A stretch of 55,226 bases of DNA, taken from NCBI GenBank assembly GCA_041500225.1, contig JBGQLV010000010.1, forward strand, positions 1 through 55,226, in the 5' to 3' direction. The notes under the pieces were generated by a model. The model was not told the DNA's origin and ran no database searches. It saw nothing but the letters and a program-made list of their open reading frames with translations. Source of the DNA: 0-14-3-00-41-53 sp041500225 (lineage in GTDB: Bacteria; Nitrospirota; Thermodesulfovibrionia; Thermodesulfovibrionales; SM23-35). Every line of letters starts with the position of its first letter. Position 1 is the first letter of the stretch. Of the stretch, positions 33,825-42,665 are shown one piece after another. Position numbers and translations under genes: made by a program.

Positions 33825-36248
33825 ATGCCTGATATATTAACCTTTGATAAGCTTTATAGATTTTGTGACCCTGATATCTTTACCTTCAATACAACGGAAG
33901 ATCTGCCGGATTTTAAAGAAACCATAGGCCAGGAGAGGGCATTGCATGCCCTTGATTTTGGCTTGAGCCTTGAAAGCACCGGATTTAATATATTCATTCT
34001 CGGTGAGCATGGCACAGGCAAGATGACCACAGTAAGATCGTTCCTGTCACAGAAGGCTATGAACGAACCTGTACCCCAGGATTGGGGCTATGTTTACAAT
34101 TTTAAGGACTCTGATGTATCGGTGGCTATCTCTCTCGATCCCGGGAGCGCAGTAATATTCCAGAAAGATATGGAAGAACTTATAAAGATACTGAAGGCTG
34201 AAATTCCAAAGGTCTTTGAATCAAAGGAGTATGAGAAACAAAAGAACAAGATAATAGAGGAGCCTCAGAAACAACAGAAAGACATTTTTTCCAGCCTTGA
34301 AGAAGAGGCTCAGCAAAAAGGGTTTTCAGTTCGGAAGACAGTCAGCGGACTGATAATCATACCAGTAAAGAAGACAGGAGAACCGCTAACAGAGGATGAG
34401 TACGAATTACTCGATGAGAATACAAGAAAAAAGATAGATGAGATAGGAAAGACTCTTCAAGAGAAGCTTAATGATGTAGTGCGCATAGCGCGCGAAAGTG
34501 AAAAGATGGTTAAGGAATCAATTGGGAGGCTTGAGAAGGAAGCTGCCCTCTCTTCTGTAGGCCATCTCATTGATGAATTAAAAAACAAATATAAGGATCA
34601 TGAGAAGATTACCGCATATCTCGAGGATGTGAAAGAAGACATCCTCGAACACCTTGATGACTTTAAGGCTCAGGAAGAACAGGCCCCTCCACTGCCATTT
34701 ATGAAGCTCCCAAAAACAGAGCCCATATTTACGAGGTACACCGTAAACGTCCTTGTTAATAACAAGGATTGCAAAGGTGCGCCATGTATATTTGAAAGCA
34801 ACCCGACTTATTTCAATCTCTTCGGAAGGATTGAGCATAAGTTTCAATACGGGATTGCATTAACAGATTTTTCAATGATAAAAGCCGGCTCATTGCATAA
34901 GGCGAATGGCGGTTATATTGTAATCAATGCGCTTGATCTCTTGAGGAACATCTTTGCTTACGATTCACTGAAACGTGCTATCAGGAATAAAGAGATAAAG
35001 ATAGAGGATGTCTGGGAGCAGTACAGGCTGATTTCGACAACAACCCTCAAGCCGGAGGCTATACCACTTGATGTCAAGGTTATACTTGTGGGGAACCCGT
35101 ATCTCTATTATCTCCTTTACAACCTCGATGAAGAGTACAGAGAACTCTTTAAGGTTAAGGCTGATTTTGACAGCAGGATGGACAGAACAGAGGAGAATAT
35201 TAATAAATATGCCTCTTTTGTAACTACCTTGTGCAGGGAAGAAAACCTTCTTCCTTTTGACAGGGCAGGCGTTGCAAAGGTAGTTGAGTTTGGTTCAAGG
35301 CTTGCAGAGCATCAGAATAAATTATCTTCAAGGTTCAGCGATATAGCCGACATCCTTAGGGAGGCAAGCTACTGGGCATCAAAATCCAATAGCAATATTG
35401 TTAGCGATGGGCATGTCTATAAGGCTATGGATGAAAGGATATTCAGGACAAACAGGATTGAAGAACGCTTAAGAGAGATGATCCTGGAGGGGACCATAAT
35501 TGTTGATACAAAAGGAGAGAAGGTAGGGCAGATTAACGGTCTTGCAGTGATTGACCTGGGAGACTACAGCTTTGGAAAACCCTCAAGGATAACAGCAAAG
35601 ACATATGCAGGAAAGGCAGGTGTTGTTAATATAGAAAGAGAAACAAAGATGAGTGGTAAGATACATGAAAAGGCTATATTAATAATCACAAACTACCTTG
35701 GTAGTAGATATGCAGCAAAAAAACCAATAAGCCTGTCTGCATCAATTACATTCGAACAGTTATACGATACGGTTGAAGGTGATAGCGCTTCGTGTGCTGA
35801 ACTTTATGCACTTCTTAGCAGTATCTCAGGAATTCCGTTAAAACAAAGTATAGCAATTACAGGCTCGATGGACCAGAATGGCGAGGTTCAACCTGTTGGC
35901 GGTATAAATGAAAAGATTGAAGGCTTTTTTGACCTTTGCAGGTTAACCGGGTTTAATGGCAGCCAGGGTGTGATAATGCCAACAAGGAATGTCAAAAACC
36001 TGATGCTAAAAAAGGATGTGGTTGAAGCTGTAAAGGAGGGGAAGTTTTTTATTTATCCGATCCAGAGAGTTGACGAGGGCTTGGAGATTATTACAGGCAT
36101 GCAGGTCGGCGAACTCAGGGATGATGGAACATATCCGGAAGGCACTATTAATTACCTTGTAGTAAAACGTCTTGCGGAAATATCAGAGGCCCTCGAGAAG
36201 AAAAAGGAAAAGGAAGAAGAAAAAGAGGAAAAAGAAAAAGATAAATGA
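33825..36248 (+). CDS. ATP-dependent Lon-like protease (AAA_32 and S16 domains)
   Basis: An 807-residue protease of the stand-alone LonB/LonC-like kind. Walker A is ILGEHGTGKMTT (near residue 60), here with Met after the lysine. A long helical insertion follows (about 130-290), then the AAA core with EQYRLISTTTLKPEAIPLDV. The C-terminal S16 domain has the nucleophilic serine in EGDSASCAELYALL and the lysine in GGINEKIEGFFDLC. It lacks the N-terminal substrate domain of classic Lon. A lysine/glutamate-rich tail ends it. It overlaps the acyltransferase by 4 bp. Confidence 0.9.
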   Translation: MPDILTFDKLYRFCDPDIFTFNTTEDLPDFKETIGQERALHALDFGLSLESTGFNIFILGEHGTGKMTTVRSFLSQKAMNEPVPQDWGYVYNFKDSDVSVAISLDPGSAVIFQKDMEELIKILKAEIPKVFESKEYEKQKNKIIEEPQKQQKDIFSSLEEEAQQKGFSVRKTVSGLIIIPVKKTGEPLTEDEYELLDENTRKKIDEIGKTLQEKLNDVVRIARESEKMVKESIGRLEKEAALSSVGHLIDELKNKYKDHEKITAYLEDVKEDILEHLDDFKAQEEQAPPLPFMKLPKTEPIFTRYTVNVLVNNKDCKGAPCIFESNPTYFNLFGRIEHKFQYGIALTDFSMIKAGSLHKANGGYIVINALDLLRNIFAYDSLKRAIRNKEIKIEDVWEQYRLISTTTLKPEAIPLDVKVILVGNPYLYYLLYNLDEEYRELFKVKADFDSRMDRTEENINKYASFVTTLCREENLLPFDRAGVAKVVEFGSRLAEHQNKLSSRFSDIADILREASYWASKSNSNIVSDGHVYKAMDERIFRTNRIEERLREMILEGTIIVDTKGEKVGQINGLAVIDLGDYSFGKPSRITAKTYAGKAGVVNIERETKMSGKIHEKAILIITNYLGSRYAAKKPISLSASITFEQLYDTVEGDSASCAELYALLSSISGIPLKQSIAITGSMDQNGEVQPVGGINEKIEGFFDLCRLTGFNGSQGVIMPTRNVKNLMLKKDVVEAVKEGKFFIYPIQRVDEGLEIITGMQVGELRDDGTYPEGTINYLVVKRLAEISEALEKKKEKEEEKEEKEKDK

Positions 36249-37144
36249 AGAAAGCGGTATGGCTGCTTGAAGCCGTTTTATTTATTATTCTGTCCATACC
36301 GATAGCAATCCTGCCATTGAAATGGTCAATGAAGGCCGGGGAAATACTCGGCCTTTTGGTTTTCTATTTATGGGGAAGCAGGAGAAGGATTGCAATAGAA
36401 AATCTGAAAAACTCAATATCATCTAATGCGATAACAACCGCGGAACCCGTCGAAAAAGTAATCAGAGATAATTTCAAGAATTTGGGAAAGTCTTTTGCAG
36501 AGGTCATAAAAATCTATTATGGTTTCGGCAAAAAGGTAATAGATTCTGTAGATATTGAAGGCATCGAAAACTTTAATCAGGCTAAATCAAAAGGTAAAGG
36601 GATTTTATCCTTAACCGGCCACTGTGGAAACTGGGAGCTAATGGCAATTGCCACATCTGCAAAGCTTTCGGGTATCACTATCGTAGCAAGACCAATTAAT
36701 AACCCCTATATTAATAAATTTGTTGAAAGTATAAGGCAGAAATATGGCAATAGCGTAATATATAAGCAAAAAGCATTGAAACCCATAATTCAAGCACTTA
36801 AAAATAATGACTCTGTAGGCATATTGATGGATCAAGCTGTAATACCTGGTGAAGGATATGTGATAGATTTCCTCGGCAGGGGCGCATGGACGACAAAGAT
36901 GCCCGCCCTTCTTGCAAGAAAGACTGGAGCAGCTGTTCTCCCTGCGTTCATACACAGAACGGACGGCCGACACAAGATAAAGATTTATCCACAAGTAGAA
37001 TTGTCAGGTGATAATGATAAGGAAAATGCAATAAAGGAAGATACTAAAAAGTTTTCACGATATATTGAAGAATATATAAAAGAGCATCCCTCCGAATGGC
37101 TCTGGATTCACAGAAGGTGGAAGAGGGTCAACTCTAATCAATAA
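36245..37144 (+). CDS. LpxL/HtrB-type acyltransferase
   Basis: A 299-residue inner-membrane protein with one N-terminal hydrophobic segment and the HxxxxD/E catalytic motif LTGHCGNWELMA. The downstream MDQAVIPGEG stretch and C-terminal HPSEWLWIHRRWK are typical of lipid A late acyltransferases (LpxL/LpxM). It suggests a Gram-negative outer membrane, in line with the secretion pair at the window end. Co-translated with the Lon-like protease. Confidence 0.9.
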   Translation: MKKAVWLLEAVLFIILSIPIAILPLKWSMKAGEILGLLVFYLWGSRRRIAIENLKNSISSNAITTAEPVEKVIRDNFKNLGKSFAEVIKIYYGFGKKVIDSVDIEGIENFNQAKSKGKGILSLTGHCGNWELMAIATSAKLSGITIVARPINNPYINKFVESIRQKYGNSVIYKQKALKPIIQALKNNDSVGILMDQAVIPGEGYVIDFLGRGAWTTKMPALLARKTGAAVLPAFIHRTDGRHKIKIYPQVELSGDNDKENAIKEDTKKFSRYIEEYIKEHPSEWLWIHRRWKRVNSNQ

Positions 37145-37293
37145 ATCCGGAATTTACATTTGCATTAAAAAATGATAGGCATATGTGTATCAAAATCTCT
37201 TGAAGATGGTTAACCGCTTCACCTACGACTAAACGGGGGCAATGGATTTGCGAATTTAACAGTTTTCATCTGGAATATTGAATACAAGACAAT

Positions 37294-38208
37294 TTAAACA
37301 TCATCTACAAATTGTGAATGCAAGATTCCCATAAAAGGATCTTGAAATAACCCCTCGTGTGGGTAGTGGTCTAACGCAGCCAAATGCAAATCCTTAATAA
37401 TCTTTTCTGTGTCTACCAGTGCTTTCTTTGTAGTTTCATAATTAATGTTTCTTTCTAAAAAAGTTTTAGCCGCATCTGGTAGTTTATTATCGGATCGTTT
37501 CTTAAGATGTTTACGATGTACATAAGTGCTGTTTTTTTGGATTTTTCCATGAACAAGGTATGTTCTAATTTTGTGCAATTTTTTGATTGTCTGATAAGGT
37601 GTGCAACCCTTATCAATTCGCATATTACATTTCTCCATAAGATAGTCAAGTTTTCCCATTGTTTCTATATAAGGTCTTTTCCTAAAAAAGTCTTTTTCCT
37701 TTTTCCATTTTTCAGGATCAATAGTCTCACCTAAGTAATTTAAGTATGATTCCAAACTAAAATACAGCAGGAGCATTATTGAGAGATTAAAATGGAGTTG
37801 TATTGCATCATTTGCCGCACTCATTGCAGCTTCCTTTAAAACTCCAACGGTACTCCATAGAATTCTGTGGGTAAATATAATGCTTTTAACTATCTTGGTT
37901 TCATTTTGAATATTTTTCTTAGAAACATCGCGTTTTATTAATTTTTGTTCTATATACGGATTCAAAGAATCGTAAATATGTGAAATCAACGTACCACTCT
38001 TTGTATATGTATTCCCCCAGTCATCTTTATAAATTAGAATATTGGTTTGTTTGCCTGAAGTTATACGTATAATTGGCTGTCCCGCTCTTTGCCCTTTATT
38101 GCATGTATCAACTATTGCTGTATATATGATGTCTTTGTTAGATGCATATGGAAGCCTGATAAGACTGTTAAACAATAGGTAATTATGGACTTCTTGGAAT
38201 GTTGCCAT
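37294..38208 (-). CDS. HEPN-like domain protein, accessory
   Basis: A 304-residue protein of unknown family. The region around residue 216 reads LHKIRTYLVHGKIQK: the R-x4-H spacing in a helix followed by a lysine resembles the HEPN ribonuclease motif (RxxxxH) seen in toxins and defence proteins. Upstream it has a hydrophobic helix (SIMLLLYFSLESYLNYLG), also usual in such domains. The coding DNA is clearly richer in A/T than its neighbours, and it sits beside a transposable element, which suggests lateral transfer. Function is not established. Confidence 0.6.
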   Translation of the reverse strand: MATFQEVHNYLLFNSLIRLPYASNKDIIYTAIVDTCNKGQRAGQPIIRITSGKQTNILIYKDDWGNTYTKSGTLISHIYDSLNPYIEQKLIKRDVSKKNIQNETKIVKSIIFTHRILWSTVGVLKEAAMSAANDAIQLHFNLSIMLLLYFSLESYLNYLGETIDPEKWKKEKDFFRKRPYIETMGKLDYLMEKCNMRIDKGCTPYQTIKKLHKIRTYLVHGKIQKNSTYVHRKHLKKRSDNKLPDAAKTFLERNINYETTKKALVDTEKIIKDLHLAALDHYPHEGLFQDPFMGILHSQFVDDV

Positions 38209-38324
38209 AAAACCTCCCCAGGAATTCTTATAGATTATATCACTAAGGAAAAATGCTGAGTTCAGGAAGTTATTGAGAAGGTGACTACACCGTACTTATG
38301 CGCAGGTTTAAAAAAAACAAAAAA

Positions 38325-39335
38325 GGGGTCAGACTTGTTTATTGCAAATTGGATGTATGACATGCTATATTGATGCATGGCAAGAAAGGCGAGGATAGAG
38401 TACGAGGGGGCGTTTTATCATGTCATCACCCGTGGGAATCAACGGCAGAGAGTATTCAAAGATGAAAATGACTTTCAGAAATATCTTGAACTGCTTGTTT
38501 ATTATAAAGGACGACATAAATACTCTCTGTATGCATATGTATTAATGAACAATCATGTGCATCTTTTGATAGAAACTTTCAAGATACCACTTTCAAAAAT
38601 CATTCAGGGTATAAACCAGAGTTACACGATGTATTTCAACAGGAAATACAGGACTGTGGGGCATTTATTTCAGGGCAGATACAAGGCAATACTCTGCGAT
38701 AAGGATGCATATTTACTTTCATTGATCAAGTATATTCATTTGAATCCGATGAGAGCGAGGATAGCAAAGGCGGCTGAAGACTACCGATGGAGCAGCCATC
38801 TGATTTACTGTGGTAAACAAAAGAGCGAAATTGTTGACACCGACCGCTTGTTACGGATGTTTTCAGAAGACAAATCACGGGCGAGAAAATTGTACAGGGC
38901 ATACATTGGCGATGGCGTAGAGGTGAAAAGAAAAGACCTATACAGAACAGTCAGCCAGAGGATACTGGGGGGAGAGAAGTTTGTAGATACAGTGATGGAG
39001 AGGATAGAGGAGAAATTTGAAAACAGGAAAAAGCGGCATGAGTTCAGTCTTGCAGAAATAATGGAAACGATAGGGAAGATGAAGGGAATTACCCTCAAAC
39101 AGATAAAAGAGAAGAACAAGGGCAGGCATATTTTAGAGGCAAGGAAACTGGCAAGTCTTGTAGCGAAGGAATATGGTTATAGAGGTAGAGAAATAGGGGC
39201 ATATCTTCGGAAAGATCCTTCAGTTATTACGAGATACTTGAAGGATAGTGAAAACCTTAAATCAGAGATGGAATTTACGATAGACATCTTAAGTGGTAAA
39301 AAATGAGTCAATTTGCAATAAACAAGTCTGACCCC
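38325..39335 (+). mobile_element. RAYT transposable element with perfect 27-bp terminal inverted repeats
   Basis: The transposase gene is enclosed by GGGGTCAGACTTGTTTATTG... (38325-38351) and its exact inverted copy (39309-39335), 27 bp with no mismatch. The whole unit is 1011 bp. Immediately downstream, CCCCCTTCATCTGAC-like pieces recur two or three times, hinting at partial copies of the right end. Perfect arms indicate recent movement. Confidence 0.88.
38377..39306 (+). CDS. REP-associated tyrosine transposase (Y1/HUH type) with DnaA-like C-terminus
   Basis: A 309-residue single-strand transposase. The N-terminal Y1 domain begins MARKARIEYEGAFYHVITRG; the HUH pair is in NNHVHLLIE and the catalytic tyrosine in LIKYIHLNPMRA. 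The last 100 residues (ARKLASLVAKEYGYRGREIG, then YLRKDPSVITRYLK) form a DnaA-like helix-turn-helix, as in larger RAYT proteins. The protein is intact. Confidence 0.92.
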   Translation: MARKARIEYEGAFYHVITRGNQRQRVFKDENDFQKYLELLVYYKGRHKYSLYAYVLMNNHVHLLIETFKIPLSKIIQGINQSYTMYFNRKYRTVGHLFQGRYKAILCDKDAYLLSLIKYIHLNPMRARIAKAAEDYRWSSHLIYCGKQKSEIVDTDRLLRMFSEDKSRARKLYRAYIGDGVEVKRKDLYRTVSQRILGGEKFVDTVMERIEEKFENRKKRHEFSLAEIMETIGKMKGITLKQIKEKNKGRHILEARKLASLVAKEYGYRGREIGAYLRKDPSVITRYLKDSENLKSEMEFTIDILSGKK

Positions 39336-39404
39336 CTTCATCTGACGACCCCCTTCATCTGACCCCCTTCAGCCTGATGTATGTTGCAATTGGAAACCGC
39401 GACA

Positions 39405-39501
39405 CGATGTCGCATAAATTAGTGTACAAAAGGGAAACTCTCTCGCACGGTTCTGAGGAGGGAAAGGAGCCGTACGTCTCCCGACCTACCCGGTTTAACA
39501 A
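39405..39501 (+). mobile_element. Remnant of a group II intron 3' end
   Basis: GGGAAACTCTCTCGCACGG and TTCTGAGGAGGGAAAGG followed by CGTCTCCCGACCTACCCGG resemble the domain V 3' strand and domain VI of bacterial group II introns. The expected 5' strand of domain V (GAGCCG... facing the tetraloop) is replaced by unrelated sequence, and no reverse transcriptase is nearby. It is thus a broken end left after deletion, next to the RAYT element. Confidence 0.45.
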
Positions 39502-39522
39502 TGGAGGGAAAACAGGCACAAC

Positions 39523-39888
39523 ATGAAATGGAAAATCACAAATCTGCAAACACGCCTTTACCTCATCACCGCCATTATCCTACTGGTTGGTTTGAGTAGT
39601 GCCATCTTGATTTATCTGACAGCTGAGAATGATTCGGACAGCATTTTGGGTTATGAAGATTCCAAGATGTATATACATGATTTGGAACTCTATGGTGGAA
39701 AGGCGAATGTGCTTGCGAGTAAGTTCATGCATTGGTTTGTCGGGTTATGGCATGGAAAATCACTCGCATTTACAGTAGCCTGCATTACCATTTTTATATC
39801 TTTTGGGTTTTTCTTTGTTGCCAATCACTTGCCATCCGACTTAAAATCTGATGCCCGAGGTGAAAACAATCGGGTCGGAACCGACTGA
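39523..39888 (+). CDS. Small membrane protein, two predicted helices
   Basis: A 121-residue protein with helices LYLITAIILLVGLSSAILIY and SLAFTVACITIFISFGFFFV separated by a polar loop that includes SKMYIHDLELYGGKANV. No family I can name. It follows a GGAGG ribosome binding site. The intron remnant lies just upstream. The topology suggests both termini in the cytoplasm. Confidence 0.6.
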   Translation: MKWKITNLQTRLYLITAIILLVGLSSAILIYLTAENDSDSILGYEDSKMYIHDLELYGGKANVLASKFMHWFVGLWHGKSLAFTVACITIFISFGFFFVANHLPSDLKSDARGENNRVGTD

Positions 39889-40258
39889 AAAATATATGAT
39901 GGCTCGTACCGTTTTTTTTGCAATTGGATAGTAGTCAGTAGGTACTCAATAGAGATGTTAGGATCCAGCGGAGGTAAATAATCTCGGGTAAAACGTGCAG
40001 CGCCATGTACTTCCTGAAAACAAAAACCTCTAATCTAGTATAATTGCGAAGATTTTAACCGTTACTTGTTAATGTTCGACATGGAATCTTGGTGCATGCG
40101 TCATACTAATAAATTAAAAATGGATCCACTATGGTTCTTTGTCGCTGACCCTGTTTGATGTCACAGCGGTTGAAATTGCCACAAACAAACCTGAGGTTTA
40201 GCCTTGAGAGAGATGACAAGAGAAGATCTGCTTGACCGTGGCATATGAGAAAACAAAA
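39889..40258. other. Gene-poor spacer
   Basis: A 370-bp stretch in which I see no coding region, RNA gene or clear repeat. It begins with a T-run (CCGTTTTTTTTGCAATTGG) close to the upstream gene's end and contains TATAAT-like text (AGTATAATTGCG at about 40038). Confidence 0.4.
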
Positions 40259-40280
40259 GGGCGCCGCAATAACGACGCCC
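40259..40280 (-). terminator. Terminator of the small exported protein gene
   Basis: Minus-strand hairpin GGGCGTCGTTATTGCGGCGCCC followed by TTTTGTTTTC, located 25 bp past the stop of the gene at 40305-40661. Confidence 0.75.
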
Positions 40281-40304
40281 CCTCGGAAAAAATGAGAATA
40301 GAAA

Positions 40305-40661
40305 TTACTTCTTTTCTTTCCCCTTACACTCCTTCTTCATCTCCTTCATCTCTTCCTTCGTCATGACTTTCCATGCCATCATCTTGCCGTCCTTCTCTGA
40401 GTACTTGGCGCTCAACTTGTCGCCAACCTTCACGTCAGCGAGGGTCTTCCCTTTGGCAAACTTGGTCTTGTCAGTAGTAGTGAGCACAACTTCGCCCTCC
40501 TTACCTTTTATGGTAAGGGTCTTTGCCGCTGCATCAACTGCTGTCACCTCGCCGATAACATACATCGCCTTCGTTGCATGTTTCTTCTCTTTTGCAAAAG
40601 AGAGTCCCACAACGGAGAGAACAAAGAGAAGTGATACGATAATAGCTAATGCCTTCTTCAT
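40305..40661 (-). CDS. Small exported protein, DUF5666-like/OB-type
   Basis: A 118-residue protein from MKKALAIIVSLLFVLSVVGL, chosen since GGAGGTGATTTC precedes it; the upstream ATG adds six residues. After the signal peptide (cut near SFA-KEKK) a small beta domain (VIGEVTAVDAAAKTLTIKGK and VKVGDKLSAKYSEKDGKMMA) resembles the OB-like DUF5666 repeats. The tail is rich in methionine, lysine and glutamate (KEEMKEMKKECKG) and could bind metal. Function unknown. Confidence 0.65.
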   Translation of the reverse strand: MKKALAIIVSLLFVLSVVGLSFAKEKKHATKAMYVIGEVTAVDAAAKTLTIKGKEGEVVLTTTDKTKFAKGKTLADVKVGDKLSAKYSEKDGKMMAWKVMTKEEMKEMKKECKGKEKK

Positions 40662-40679
40662 GAAATCACCTCCTTCCAT

Positions 40680-41278
40680 AATGAATATTGCTGCATTGAA
40701 TATCTTCTAAGCAAGGACTGCGCCAGGAAGAGTTAAGCGCTCATCAAAAAATGAAACGCTCCAAAGAGGACAAAACGCTGGCCTGAAGATATGGATGGAT
40801 GATTCAAGAACGGTCGCGAAGAGGGAAACTTGTCAACGATATTCAACGCTTCTGACCATGCCGGAAAGGAGTCGCATTCGACTTTTCCGGAGTGTTATTT
40901 TGAGTTCTCTCGCCCTATGGGGTCTTGTCGACGCTAGGGATGAGGGGGTACTTTTCAATAATTTTCCCCCGATTTTCCTCCTTATTTAGGGTGTGCCTTC
41001 CCGATTTAGGGAGTCTTTCGAGCTTGAACTACCACTTGTCGGTGACACCTCAGAATATTTACTCAGATCATCAACAAAAGAGAAATGTGACTTACTCTCC
41101 TTCATATTCAGTTATCTAATGCCCTCAATGATTATGAGGGTGGTAACCTAAGACTTTCAACCGTAAATAGTTGAACTCAATGATTGCCAAAGTTCACTCT
41201 TTGTAGGTGTTATTCGCACCTGATCATAGATGATCACGGTGCGACTTGATGAAGGTGCCCGGGATGGTTGATAAAAAG
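40680..41278. other. Gene-poor spacer before the toxin-antitoxin pair
   Basis: About 600 bp with no convincing gene; the short plus-strand reading frames at 40795-41119 have unnatural composition. One 16-bp palindrome TGATCATAGATGATCA lies at about 41221-41236, a possible regulator site. No other structure seen. Confidence 0.4.
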
Positions 41279-41305
41279 TCTGAAATCTGATATTCTGAAA
41301 TCAGA
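41279..41305 (+). promoter_or_regulatory. Candidate operator of the AbrB/PIN module
   Basis: TCTGAAATC is directly repeated (41279 and 41294), and TCTGA with TCAGA form an inverted pair. It lies 25 bp before the antitoxin start, where an AbrB-type antitoxin would bind its own promoter. The Shine-Dalgarno AGGAGGGG follows. Confidence 0.5.
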
Positions 41306-41329
41306 AAATATTAAGATAGGAGGGGTACA

Positions 41330-41617
41330 ATGGAGACTATTAAAGCAGCAGTTGCTGAAATAAAATCCCGCGGGCAATTGACTATCCCAAAAAAAATCAG
41401 AGAAATGGTCCACCTTGATGAAGGTCAGTTAGTCTCTATCATCCCGATTGGGGAATCTATCATCGTTACGACAAAAAGACTTGAACTCGATGAAGCGAGA
41501 AGGCAAATCAAGAGGATCATAAAAGCTGCGGGGATTTCAGTTGAAGAATTGTTGGCAGGACTAAAAGAAGAACGAGAAAATCTTTTCAAAGAAACATATG
41601 GCAAGAAAAAGATTTAA
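41330..41617 (+). CDS. AbrB/SpoVT-type antitoxin
   Basis: A 95-residue protein. Residues 7-50 (VAEIKSRGQLTIPKKIREMV and LDEGQLVSIIPIGESIIVT) are the AbrB/MazE swapped-hairpin DNA-binding fold. The helical C-terminus should bind the toxin. It overlaps the PIN gene by 20 bp, so the pair is co-translated. It would repress its own promoter through the repeat just upstream. Confidence 0.85.
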   Translation: METIKAAVAEIKSRGQLTIPKKIREMVHLDEGQLVSIIPIGESIIVTTKRLELDEARRQIKRIIKAAGISVEELLAGLKEERENLFKETYGKKKI

Positions 41618-42074
41618 GGTTTTTCTCGATTCCAATGTTATCATTTCCGGTCTTTTTTCAGATAAGGGAGCGCCGCGCATCATTCTTGACCTCTTATGCC
41701 TTGGGTTACCTTTCCTTGTTGGTGCAACAGGGCGATATAATCTTATTGAAATTGAAAGGAATATAATGGAAAAAATGCCTAAAGCGCTTCCCCTCTATAA
41801 GGAGTATCTCCCAAAACTAAATCTCGAAATTGTACCTCTGCCTTTATCAAAAGATATAAAAAAATTATTTGGTCATATCTCCGATAAAGATATGCCAGTC
41901 CTTGCTTCAGCTATTATATGGAATGCGGATTTCCTTGTGACCGGAGATAAAAAAGACTTTGCAAAATTAGAGGTAAAAAATAAATATCCCTTCAAAATCT
42001 TGAGTCCTGCAGAGTTTCTTAATATAATCCTCCCTGAAATTCTTAAGGTCTTGCAATCAGAGAGAAATAACTAA
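41598..42074 (+). CDS. PIN-domain toxin ribonuclease
   Basis: A 158-residue PIN nuclease of the putative toxin COG1569-like type. The metal-binding acids are visible in VFLDSNVIISG, in the YNLIEIER helix, in SDKDMPVLASA and in ADFLVTGDKKDF. It would cleave RNA when freed from the AbrB antitoxin. Complete and in frame. Confidence 0.87.
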   Translation: MARKRFKVFLDSNVIISGLFSDKGAPRIILDLLCLGLPFLVGATGRYNLIEIERNIMEKMPKALPLYKEYLPKLNLEIVPLPLSKDIKKLFGHISDKDMPVLASAIIWNADFLVTGDKKDFAKLEVKNKYPFKILSPAEFLNIILPEILKVLQSERNN

Positions 42075-42081
42075 TCTATAC

Positions 42082-42663
42082 TTACATCTTAATCAGTTCT
42101 TTCCCAGCCTCGTATGCTTCTTTTAAGGCTGTTGGATGCTTGAGGATTGCGCCTTTCGCGTCAATACCCGAAAAGCCCAGAGTCTTATGTTCAGGAACAT
42201 TGATTGTTCTGAAGAATGCCTTTGCTGTTTTTTCTGCACATTCTAATCCGATTGCGCCGATTTTGTCTTTCATCCCTGCGACGAGCAGCAGCAGTCCCTT
42301 TCTTCCATACGGACCGGACGGGATGGGTTTCTTAAGGAGATATTTCTCGCACCAGAAACACTGGCATCTGTCTATCATTATCTTTGCCTGTGCACTAAGG
42401 CTGAAGAAAAAGATCGGCGAGGCAAGGATAACCCTGTCGGCAGTTTTTATTGCGTCATAGATCTGAGCCATGTCATCTTCATTAATGCATATGCCAGTGT
42501 CATCGCAACCCCCGCAGTTCTGGCAGGGCAGGATGTTCATCTGGTTCAGATTAAAAACCTGGACAGCGAATCCTGATTCCTCGATCCCTCTAATCGCTTC
42601 TCTCAGGAGAAGCTCTGTATTGCCGTTTTCCCTTGGGCTTCCGAGAAAAGCGATTATTTTCAT
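42082..42663 (-). CDS. Iron-sulfur flavoprotein / NADPH-dependent FMN reductase family
   Basis: A 193-residue flavodoxin-fold protein. FMN loop GSPRENGNTELLL at the N-terminus and the compact cysteine motif PCQNCGGCDDTGIC (C-x2-C-x2-C-x5-C) that binds a [4Fe-4S] cluster in Isf-type proteins. It would pass electrons in anaerobic redox reactions. Two bases from the end of the rubrerythrin gene, so the two are one unit, fitting a peroxide-removal role. Confidence 0.87.
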   Translation of the reverse strand: MKIIAFLGSPRENGNTELLLREAIRGIEESGFAVQVFNLNQMNILPCQNCGGCDDTGICINEDDMAQIYDAIKTADRVILASPIFFFSLSAQAKIMIDRCQCFWCEKYLLKKPIPSGPYGRKGLLLLVAGMKDKIGAIGLECAEKTAKAFFRTINVPEHKTLGFSGIDAKGAILKHPTALKEAYEAGKELIKM

Positions 42664-42665
42664 GA

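Noticed and set aside
40795..41119. Two overlapping 64-codon frames in the spacer before the AbrB/PIN pair
   Set aside because: No ribosome binding site, odd composition, and no similarity to anything I know; treated as chance.
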